A DNA stretch of 15,691 nucleotides from an uncultured Collinsella sp. (lineage in GTDB: Bacteria; Actinomycetota; Coriobacteriia; Coriobacteriales; Coriobacteriaceae): positions 1 through 15,691 of the forward strand of contig CABSDO010000046.1 in assembly GCA_902476475.1 (NCBI GenBank), written 5' to 3'. Of this stretch, positions 6,042 to 12,269 are shown in pieces (position 1 is the stretch's first letter; each line of letters starts with the position of its first letter). Under the pieces are notes generated by a model that ran no database searches, was not told where the DNA came from, and was given only the letters and a program-made list of their open reading frames with translations. The translations under genes and the position numbers were made by a program.

Positions 6042-7592
6042 ATGCAGCTTGTTGAAAGTGAAACCGTGGAGTTCAAGTGCACATTTACCCCTAAGCTGCT
6101 CAAAGCTGTGGTGGCGTTTGCCAATTCGAATGGTGGTACCTTGTATATCGGAATCGACGATTTTGGCAGCATCGTCGGAGTGGACGATATCGATGCCACC
6201 ATGCTTCAATGCTCTAATGCAATAACCGATGGCGTGTATCCCGACGTTTCTGAAATCACGACGGTCTCCGCATTGGACATCGATGGCGCAGCGTTGGTGA
6301 AAATCGAGGTGGAAGCGGGTCCTCACAAGCCGTACTGCCTGTGCTCGAAGGGATTTGTTCCCGCCGGGGTATATCGGCGCCTAGGTCCTGCCAACGTGCC
6401 CATCGAGATGGCCCAGATCCGCTCGATGATCAAGCGCACCGACGGCGATTATTTTGAGACCGCGCGCTCTCATGAACAGAGCTTGACGTTTTTTGAAGCC
6501 GAGCGGGCCTTTAGGCGCGCGGAGATTACGTTTGACCAAACCTCTCAAAAGAATCTCGGCCTTATCGATGAGCTGGGCTTTTACACCAATTTGGCACTGC
6601 TGGTCTCTGACCAAAACCCCTTTGCAGTCCGCGCTGGCCTCTTCAACGACGATGCGTATACCGAGTTTATCGACCGTCAGGATGGCGAGGGCTCGATCTT
6701 CAGGCAGATAGAGGATATCGAACGGTTCCTCAATATATCGAACGCAACGCGTATGTACTTTGTGCCGGGAAGGCTCGATCGCATAGATAAGGACGACTAT
6801 CCCCGCGAGGCTGTTCGAGAGGGAATTCTGAACCTGTTTATCCATCGCGACTACGAATCTTCGGTGGCGTCTCTTATCAAGATGAGCCGTACGGCGCTTG
6901 AATTTACCAATGCGGGAGGGCCGCAGCACATCAGCGTCGAGGAGGCGCTTGCGGGCGGCTCGGACGCTCGGAATCCAAAGCTGCAACTGCTCTTTTTGCG
7001 TCTGGGGATGGTTGAGGCGTTTGGAACGGGCCTCAAGGGGATCCGTGCGCTCTATGAGGCGGAAGGGTTGGAACCCGAAGTCTGCGCCTACCCTGCAATG
7101 TTTAGGTTGTCGCTGCCCAACGTCAACGCCGTGCGCAATTCCTATCTGACGCCTCGTGGCAATAGCGGTCCCAACTTGCGTGGAGATTACAGCGATTATG
7201 AGCAGCTCGAGCGGGAAGGGGCGCTGCCGCCCGATGTTTCGCAGGCGTTTGCATCCGTGCGAGCGCAGCGAGAGGGGCACGTGTCGATGAATGGCGACTG
7301 CGGCCACGAGGTGCGTGCCAAGCTCGTGGAGGAGCTTGGCTTTGATGTTGCGTGCAAGGCGTCCGCGATGCTACAGGATGTCTCGGACGAGCGACGTGGT
7401 GGATACGCTCGCGCCTTGATTCGCTTTGCCCTTGAGCGGCCCCGCGGTTTTACGCGCCAGGATGCTTCGGACGCTCTGGGAACTGGGCGCGACGTGACGC
7501 TGCGGGTTATCAACGGTTTGCTTGAGGAAGGCGCACTCGTTAAAGAGGGGCGCGCTCGGGCGACGAGATATCGCGCTGTCGGGCAGGTTTAG
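6042..7592 (+). CDS. AlbA_2/Schlafen-domain transcriptional regulator (RecG-like, COG2865 type)
   Basis: A putative DNA-binding regulator of 516 residues. Residues ~5-130 are an AlbA_2 (Schlafen-type) domain: ESETVEFK, AFANSNGGTLYIGIDD and VYRRLG. Residues ~240-340 match the HATPase_c_4 part of this family: YPREAVREGILNLFIHRDY (253-271), LEFTNAGG, and ARNPKLQLLFLRLG with VEAFGTGLKGI (to 334). The C-terminal ~60 residues look like a winged helix (FTRQDASDALGTGRDVTLR, then INGLLEEGALV). ATG 6042 is chosen because AGGGGG (6032-6037) precedes it; the in-frame ATG at 6027 lies upstream of that site. Tandem operator-like sites in its promoter suggest autoregulation. The family is called helicase-like in databases, but no helicase motifs are visible. 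Its target genes are unknown. Confidence 0.85.
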   Translation: MQLVESETVEFKCTFTPKLLKAVVAFANSNGGTLYIGIDDFGSIVGVDDIDATMLQCSNAITDGVYPDVSEITTVSALDIDGAALVKIEVEAGPHKPYCLCSKGFVPAGVYRRLGPANVPIEMAQIRSMIKRTDGDYFETARSHEQSLTFFEAERAFRRAEITFDQTSQKNLGLIDELGFYTNLALLVSDQNPFAVRAGLFNDDAYTEFIDRQDGEGSIFRQIEDIERFLNISNATRMYFVPGRLDRIDKDDYPREAVREGILNLFIHRDYESSVASLIKMSRTALEFTNAGGPQHISVEEALAGGSDARNPKLQLLFLRLGMVEAFGTGLKGIRALYEAEGLEPEVCAYPAMFRLSLPNVNAVRNSYLTPRGNSGPNLRGDYSDYEQLEREGALPPDVSQAFASVRAQREGHVSMNGDCGHEVRAKLVEELGFDVACKASAMLQDVSDERRGGYARALIRFALERPRGFTRQDASDALGTGRDVTLRVINGLLEEGALVKEGRARATRYRAVGQV

Positions 7593-7674
7593 GGACGGGC
7601 GGTCCGGCCCCCTGGGTTATTCCTGGGCAGAGGCCAAGGGCCGGGTGCCCGGCGCACCTTGATTGAAGGGGTAC

Positions 7675-8319
7675 TTAGAGCGTGCCTCCGTACATATAGA
7701 CGATAAATCCGTCACCGGTGTCTTGGCTGTGGTCCTCTAGGATGCGCTTCATGTTGAGGTGCTCGTAAAACTGCCAGTCGGAGTTGCAGTCGCTCATCAG
7801 GAAGAATTTGGTGCAGCCTGCCTTGGCGAGCTCGGCGCGCGCAAGGTCGATGAGCTCGCGGCCGAGTCCCTTGCCCTGCCATTCAGGCACAATGATAATC
7901 AAGTTGAGCTGACCCTGGGCATATTCGTTGCCTGTGGCGGCAAAGCGATCCGCTGTGGCCTTTTCGCGGCTGTCTCCAAAGAGCGAGCCCTCGAGCTTGG
8001 CATCGGCGGTCTTTGCCATCTCGGTTGCCTGGGCGAACATCTCGTTATAGCAGGGCTCCCACGTGGGATTGGTGCGCGGCTTGCCGTCCTCGAAGATGCC
8101 GATGCAGCAGGCGGCGATAATGCGGCCCTCGGTCTCGGCGACGAGTGCGATGGGGGAGCGCTGCAGCTGCATGGCGATGTTAAAGCGCGCGCAGAAATCG
8201 GCAGCTTCGACGTCGCCGCGGTTGCGCAGCGTGTTGCACCACAGCTGGTTGTAGATGGCGGCGATGCCGGCCAGGTCATCGAGCGTGGCGGCGCGCAGGG
8301 TTACGTTGTCAAGGCTCAT
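7675..8319 (-). CDS. GNAT-family N-acetyltransferase
   Basis: A 214-residue cytoplasmic acetyltransferase of the GNAT fold, transferring acetyl from acetyl-CoA to an unknown amine. The N-terminal strand VTLRAATLDDLAGIAAIYNQ is typical of the family. The acetyl-CoA-binding motif follows LNLIIIVPEW as QGKGLGRELIDLA, and the C-terminal FYEHLNMKR is the usual motif-B region. The middle part (about 85-130, KPRTNPTWEPCYNEMF) is longer than in minimal GNATs. The start is ATG 8319, with AAGGAG (8325-8330) five bases upstream; an earlier TTG at 8334 would overlap that site. It converges on the AlbA_2 gene with an 82-base gap that holds a GC-rich palindrome (GCCGGG-tg-CCCGGC) but no T-run. Confidence 0.88.
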   Translation of the reverse strand: MSLDNVTLRAATLDDLAGIAAIYNQLWCNTLRNRGDVEAADFCARFNIAMQLQRSPIALVAETEGRIIAACCIGIFEDGKPRTNPTWEPCYNEMFAQATEMAKTADAKLEGSLFGDSREKATADRFAATGNEYAQGQLNLIIIVPEWQGKGLGRELIDLARAELAKAGCTKFFLMSDCNSDWQFYEHLNMKRILEDHSQDTGDGFIVYMYGGTL

Positions 8320-8467
8320 GGAGGCTCCTTCCAAGTTGGGTCAGGCCACCTCTGAGTGTGACATGGCCGCAGGACGGCCGCATCGACCATTCGGCAGGCG
8401 AGCCTCGAATCCTCGGGGACGGAGGGTCCTAAGAAGGAATGAGGGCGGATTTTCGGACACTTGCTCG

Positions 8468-8535
8468 ATGAGAGTGGATAATCTCCCACTTTTAGCGCTG
8501 GTATAGGCCAAAAACGGGAGATTATCCACTCTCAT
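8468..8535. repeat. Hairpin repeat with perfect 20-bp arms
   Basis: 8468-8487 (ATGAGAGTGGATAATCTCCC) is the exact reverse complement of 8516-8535. The helix resumes after a two-base mismatch with TTTT/AAAA (8490-8493/8510-8513), leaving a 16-base loop. It is in the gene-free stretch 8335-8801, upstream of the GNAT gene. It has no T-run and no transposase, and may be a REP/MITE-type element. A minus-strand frame (8341-8535) begins inside the arm and is not called. Confidence 0.85.
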
Positions 8536-8538
8536 TCT

Positions 8539-8600
8539 GGGTAGTCGTTGGGGACGTTCTTAAACGACCAGTCATTAAAGAACGTCCCCAACGACTACCC
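8539..8600. repeat. Hairpin repeat with perfect 23-bp arms
   Basis: 8539-8561 (GGGTAGTCGTTGGGGACGTT then CTT) is the exact reverse complement of 8578-8600, with a 16-base loop. It begins three bases after the preceding hairpin ends. CGTCCCC is repeated just downstream (8610-8615 area), hinting at a larger repeat unit. No terminator tail is present. Confidence 0.85.
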
Positions 8601-8660
8601 CAAAAGGAGCGTCCCCAAGTGCCAGCTTTGGTAACGATGCTGGTATAAAAACGTCAGCGA

Positions 8661-8760
8661 AAACCCGTCAGAGCGAGCAAGGTGCCTTGAAGCGAGGCGG
8701 CATTGACCTTTTGGTCATGCCGTCGAAGCTGAAAGGCAGATTGCTCGCTCTGGCGGGTTT
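8661..8760. repeat. 100-base long hairpin
   Basis: The outer arms 8661-8680 and 8741-8760 pair over 20 bp with one G-U. Inner helices in register are TGCCTT/AAGGCA (8683-8688/8733-8738), AGC/GCT (8691-8693/8728-8730) and CGGCAT-t-GACC with GGTCATGCCG (8698-8708/8713-8722), closed by a TTTT loop. It lies 3' of the DAHP synthase gene (minus strand), so it would appear in any readthrough transcript. Confidence 0.85.
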
Positions 8761-8772
8761 GCAGCCCCGGCC

Positions 8773-8802
8773 GGTTACGGCGTTTGGTAAAACGCCGTAA
8801 CC
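8773..8802 (-). terminator. 13-bp hairpin at the end of the DAHP synthase gene
   Basis: GGTTACGGCGTTT (8773-8785) and AAACGCCGTAACC (8790-8802) pair perfectly around a GGTA loop. The hairpin starts at the last base of the TAG stop of the minus-strand gene. No U-run follows, so its activity as a terminator is uncertain; it may instead protect the 3' end of the message. Confidence 0.55.
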
Positions 8803-9833
8803 TACACCCGCTCCGCGATCTCGTGGATGAGGTAGTCGGTCTTTTCCCAGCCCAGGCACGGGTCGGTGATCGACTTGCCAAAGACGCCGCCATCGACTGG
8901 CTGATTGCCATCCTCCAGGTAGGACTCGATCATAAAGCCCTTGACCAGCTTGGAGATGGACTCGTTGCGGCGGCAGCTGTCGAGCACCTCTTTGCAAATG
9001 CGGTACTGCTCCAGCGGGCGCTTGCCCGAGTTGTCGTGGTTGCAGTCGATGACCGCCGCCGGGTTGGCGTAGCCGGCATGCTCGGTATAGCGCTCGGCCA
9101 GGCGCTCCAGGTGCTCGTAGTGGTAGTTGGGGTAGGTGCGACCGTCGAGACCGATGTAGCCACGCATGACGGCGTGTGCGAGCGGGTTGCCGTCGCACTC
9201 GACCTCCCAGTTGCGGAAGATAAAGCTCTGATGTGCCTGGGCGGCGTAGATGGAGTTGAGCATAACGGTGGTGGAACCGGCGGGGGGGGTTTTTCTGCCC
9301 ACAGGCACCGAAATGCCGCTCGACACCAGACGATGCTCCTGATTCTCGACCGAGCGCGCGCCCACGGCGACGTAGCTCAGCAGGTCGACGAGGTACTGGT
9401 AGTTGGACGGGTAGAGCATCTCGTCGGCGGTAAAGAAACTGGTCTCCTCGATGACGCGCAGGTGCATGTGGCGGATGGCCTTGACGCCTTCGAGCAGGTC
9501 ATCGGGCGCCTCGGGGTCGGGGTTGTGCAGCAGGCCTTTGTAGCCAGTGCCCTTGGTGCGCGGCTTGTTGGTGTAGACGCGCGGAATGATGATGAGTTTG
9601 TCCTTGACCTCTTCGGCGACCTTGGCCAGTCGGTTCATGTACTCAAGTACCGAATCCTCGCGGTCGGCAGAGCACGGGCCGATGATGAGCACCTTGCGTG
9701 CGTCCTCGCCGGTAAAGACTTTGGCGACCTCGGCGTCAAATGCCTGCTTTTTGGCGGTAAGCTCGGCAGAAAGCGGCATTTCCTCGCGGATCTCCATGGG
9801 GATCGGCAGCTTGCGTTTAAATTCCATGGCCAT
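8802..9833 (-). CDS. 3-deoxy-7-phosphoheptulonate (DAHP) synthase, class I
   Basis: Condenses phosphoenolpyruvate and erythrose 4-phosphate to DAHP, the first step of the shikimate pathway. It has 343 residues, the normal size for the AroF/AroG/AroH type. Motifs: IGPCS with the metal-binding Cys54, RVYTNKPRTKGTGYKGL (KPRT at 90-93), and AAVIDCNHDNSGK. The start is ATG 9833 with GGAGG five bases upstream; an in-frame GTG at 9845 overlaps that site. One patch is odd: around residues 178-186 it reads VGRKTPPAG, where relatives have VG(M/F)KN; the Lys is kept but the following invariant Asn is Thr. The patch coincides with a C8 run next to A5 and can be explained by two compensating single-base indels. 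The gene stands alone with its own promoter. Which aromatic amino acid controls it cannot be told. Confidence 0.93.
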   Translation of the reverse strand: MAMEFKRKLPIPMEIREEMPLSAELTAKKQAFDAEVAKVFTGEDARKVLIIGPCSADREDSVLEYMNRLAKVAEEVKDKLIIIPRVYTNKPRTKGTGYKGLLHNPDPEAPDDLLEGVKAIRHMHLRVIEETSFFTADEMLYPSNYQYLVDLLSYVAVGARSVENQEHRLVSSGISVPVGRKTPPAGSTTVMLNSIYAAQAHQSFIFRNWEVECDGNPLAHAVMRGYIGLDGRTYPNYHYEHLERLAERYTEHAGYANPAAVIDCNHDNSGKRPLEQYRICKEVLDSCRRNESISKLVKGFMIESYLEDGNQPVDGGVFGKSITDPCLGWEKTDYLIHEIAERV

Positions 9834-9887
9834 AGGGGCCTCCACAATCTATAGAAAGAGCAATAAGCGTATTGTTGAGTGTTCGGC

Positions 9888-9916
9888 ATTATCCGCTGTC
9901 GCACGCTAAAGTGCAA
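9888..9916 (-). promoter_or_regulatory. Promoter of the DAHP synthase gene
   Basis: Read on the minus strand: -35 TTGCAC (9916-9911) and -10 GATAAT (9893-9888), 17 bp apart. Transcription would begin near 9881, about 48 bases before the ATG. GCAC-GCTAAA-GTGC overlaps the -35, and CAATA-AGCG-TATTG (9861-9874) lies just after the start point; either could be an operator. Confidence 0.6.
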
Positions 9917-9947
9917 GTCCTTGTCACCCTGAAACCTTCCAAAAAGG

Positions 9948-9985
9948 GACAGGTTTATTTTGGTAGGTTTTATCTGGGGAAACGT
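9948..9985 (+). repeat. 38-bp dispersed repeat, copy 2
   Basis: Matches the reverse complement of 3636-3673 at 35 of 38 positions (GACAGGTTTATTTTGG then AGGTTTTATCTGGG). It lies 30 bp upstream of the DAHP synthase promoter region, in a 570-base gene-free stretch. Confidence 0.75.
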
Positions 9986-10054
9986 CGGAGGATGTCGGGA
10001 GGGAGTGGCGCCACGCGGGACCCTAAGGCTGTTGTCGGTTCCCCAGGAAACACT

Positions 10055-10103
10055 CCGTGGGCAAAAAATGCCAAATATGAGTACTGTTGCTAACCTAGTA
10101 ACA
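10055..10103 (+). repeat. 49-bp repeat unit, left arm of an inverted pair
   Basis: Its reverse complement matches 10240-10288 at 41 of 49 positions. It begins CCGTGGGCAAAAAA, contains CAAATATGAGTACTGTT, and ends in the partial palindrome TGTTGC-N7-GTAACA. An ATG inside it (10077) opens a 37-codon frame, MSTVANLVT..., ending at 10190, without a ribosome site. A good -10 hexamer, TATAAT (10118-10123), follows, with no clear -35. Confidence 0.75.
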
Positions 10104-10239
10104 TATTCGTCTGGCGATATAATAGACAAAGTGATAAATATGTTCATTAACGTTGGCACGCAGAAGCCTGCTAACGGGCGTTTTGATTAATTTGAAGGCG
10201 TATAGAGGCCGCAAAGAGGTCGTTTGAGGCGTTTTTGGC

Positions 10240-10288
10240 TGTTACTAAAAAGGTAACAGTACTCATATTTGCCCTTTTTTGCCCACGG
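10240..10288 (-). repeat. 49-bp repeat unit, right arm of an inverted pair
   Basis: Inverted copy of 10055-10103, 136 bp away. Its inner end is the perfect palindrome TGTTAC-N7-GTAACA (10240-10258) and its outer end TTTTTTGCCCACGG. On the minus strand the matching ATG (10266) opens a 31-codon frame, MSTVTFLVT..., ending at 10171. Everything else in 9986-10349 appears non-coding. Confidence 0.75.
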
Positions 10289-10349
10289 GGTCTGGAAAGC
10301 GCCGTCAATGAGGTCTCGGGGAGCGCGTTTCGAGGCTCGAAGGACACAA

Positions 10350-10381
10350 AACGGGGGCGCAGTTCATTCTGCGCCCCCGTT
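10350..10381 (-). terminator. Terminator of the MarR-ABC-ABC operon
   Basis: AACGGGGGCGCAG (10350-10362) and CTGCGCCCCCGTT (10369-10381) pair perfectly over 13 bp around a 6-base loop. On the minus strand the U-run TTTTGTG follows. It lies about 30 bases past the stop of the last operon gene. Confidence 0.88.
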
Positions 10382-10412
10382 CTCGGGCGTTATTCGTTTC
10401 CTGCGGCAGAAT

Positions 10413-12269
10413 TTACGCCGCCTCGTCGAACTGCGAGTTATACAGGTCGGCGTAGAAGCCGCCTTGGGCGAGTAACTCGTCGTGTGTGCCCTTCTCGACG
10501 ATGTCGCCGTCGCGGATCACCAAGATCACGTCGGCGTTTCGGATCGTGGACAGGCGATGCGCGATGACAAAGCTGGTGCGGCCCTGCATTAGCGCATCCA
10601 TGGCGCGCTGAATAAGCTCCTCGGTGCGGGTATCGACGTTGGAGGTCGCCTCGTCCAAAATCAGCGCCGGACGGTCGGCCAAAATGGCGCGGGCGATGGT
10701 CACGAGTTGGCGCTGACCCTGCGACAGGTTAGTGCCCTCCTCGTTGATCATAAAATCGTACCCGCCGGCGAGCGTATGGATAAAGTGGTCGCAGCGTGCG
10801 GCGCGTGCGGCGGCCTCGACCTCGGCGTCGGTCGCATCGGGGCGTCCGTAGCGGATGTTCTCGCGGATGGTGCCGTTAAACAGCCAGGTGTCCTGCAGCA
10901 CCATGGCAAACTCGCCGCGCAGCGCCGCGCGGTCCCAGTCGCGCACGTCGACGCCTTCGACGCGCAGCGAACCGCCGTCCACGTCGTAAAAGCGCTGCAG
11001 CAGCTTAATGAGCGTGGTCTTGCCGGCGCCGGTGGGGCCGACGATGGCAATGGTTTGGCCGGGCTGCGCCTCGCAGCTAAAGTCGTGGATGATGGTCTTG
11101 TCGGGCGTGTAGCCAAACTTGACATGGTCGAACTCCACGTGGCCGGGGCGCTTCTCGGGAATCTGCGCGTCGGCCTTCTGCTCCTCCTCGGGCGCGGCCA
11201 GGAACTCAAACACGCGCTCGGTAGCGGCGGCCATCGACTGCATCGTGTTGCTCACGTTGCCCAGCTGCTGCACCGGCTGCGTAAAGGTGCGAACGTACTG
11301 GATAAAGCTCTGGATGTCGCCGGGCGTGGCATTGCCGGTCAGCGCGAGCTGCGCGCCTACCACGACGACGCCCACGTAGCCCATGTTGCCCACCAGACTC
11401 ATAAGCGGCATCATCAGGCCCGACAGGAACTGCGAGCGCCAGCCGCTAATAAAGAGGCGGTCGTTTTGACGGTCGAACTCCTCGATTGAGGCCTCGGCGC
11501 GGTCGAACACCTGAATGACGTTTTGGCCGGCAAAGTCCTCCTCGATAATGCCGTTGACGGCGCCCAGAACCTGCTGTTGCTCGCGGAAGTACGGCTGCGA
11601 GAAGTGAATCATCACGGTCAAGATAATCGCGGCGGCCGGCAGCGTGAGCACGGTGACGCCGGTAAGCGGCAGGCTGATCGAAAGCATCATGACGAGCACG
11701 CCGATAATCTGCGTCACCGACGTGATGAGCTGCGTCACGCTCTGGTTGAGCGACTGACCCAGCGTATCGACGTCGTTGGTGATGCGGCTGAGTACGTCTC
11801 CCTTGCTGTGGCCGTTGAAGTAACTCATCGGCACGACGGCAACCTTGGCGGCGATTTCCTTGCGCATGCGGTAGCAGATCTTTTGCGTGACGCCGGTCAT
11901 GAGCCAGCCCTGGACCAGGCTGCAGACAGAGCTCGCCAGATACAGGCAGAGCAAAAAGCCGAGCGTCTTGGCGATCCAGTCAAAGTCAACGTCGCCGGTG
12001 CCGTTGACCTTGGCGACCAGGCCTTCGAACAGCTTGGTCGTAACCTGGCCGAGCACCTTGGGTCCCACAATGTTAAAGATGACCGAGCACACGGCAAAGG
12101 CGACGGCGGCAAACACGGCAATCTTGTGTTGGCCGATATAGCCGAGCAGCTGCCTCATGGTGCCCTTAAAGTCCTTGGCCTTTTCGCCGCGACGCATGCC
12201 GCCCATGCGGCCCATGGGACCACGTTGGCGGGTGGGCTTGGGAATCTGAGTCTTGGTCTCGTCTGCCAT
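10413..12269 (-). CDS. ABC exporter half-transporter, catalytic ATPase subunit
   Basis: A 618-residue fused membrane/ATPase subunit of a multidrug-type (ABC-B) exporter. A basic N-terminus (MGRMGGMRRG) precedes six transmembrane segments (about 45-340), then the ATPase domain: Walker A GPTGAGKT (411-418), Q-loop Gln459, signature LSQGQ (515-519), Walker B LILDE with catalytic Glu540, and switch His571 (IAHRLST). The signature is non-standard (LSQGQ rather than LSGGQ), while Walker B and the switch His are intact. This is what the catalytic partner of a heterodimeric exporter shows (TM288/LmrD pattern). The ATG overlaps the TAA of the upstream ABC gene by one base, with GGAGG nine bases before it, so the two are translationally coupled and should form one complex. 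The substrate is unknown. Confidence 0.93.
   Translation of the reverse strand: MADETKTQIPKPTRQRGPMGRMGGMRRGEKAKDFKGTMRQLLGYIGQHKIAVFAAVAFAVCSVIFNIVGPKVLGQVTTKLFEGLVAKVNGTGDVDFDWIAKTLGFLLCLYLASSVCSLVQGWLMTGVTQKICYRMRKEIAAKVAVVPMSYFNGHSKGDVLSRITNDVDTLGQSLNQSVTQLITSVTQIIGVLVMMLSISLPLTGVTVLTLPAAAIILTVMIHFSQPYFREQQQVLGAVNGIIEEDFAGQNVIQVFDRAEASIEEFDRQNDRLFISGWRSQFLSGLMMPLMSLVGNMGYVGVVVVGAQLALTGNATPGDIQSFIQYVRTFTQPVQQLGNVSNTMQSMAAATERVFEFLAAPEEEQKADAQIPEKRPGHVEFDHVKFGYTPDKTIIHDFSCEAQPGQTIAIVGPTGAGKTTLIKLLQRFYDVDGGSLRVEGVDVRDWDRAALRGEFAMVLQDTWLFNGTIRENIRYGRPDATDAEVEAAARAARCDHFIHTLAGGYDFMINEEGTNLSQGQRQLVTIARAILADRPALILDEATSNVDTRTEELIQRAMDALMQGRTSFVIAHRLSTIRNADVILVIRDGDIVEKGTHDELLAQGGFYADLYNSQFDEAA

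Noticed and set aside
8341..8535. 64-codon minus-strand frame starting in the hairpin
   Set aside because: Its start lies in the repeat arm, it has no ribosome site, and it covers the upstream region of the GNAT gene.
8468..8802. CRISPR array
   Set aside because: The repeated signal is inverted, the arms differ between hairpins, and there are no regular direct repeats with spacers.
8784..9854. 356-codon open frame antisense to DAHP synthase
   Set aside because: The other strand encodes an unmistakable enzyme; this frame is a GC-rich shadow rich in Val, Asp and His.
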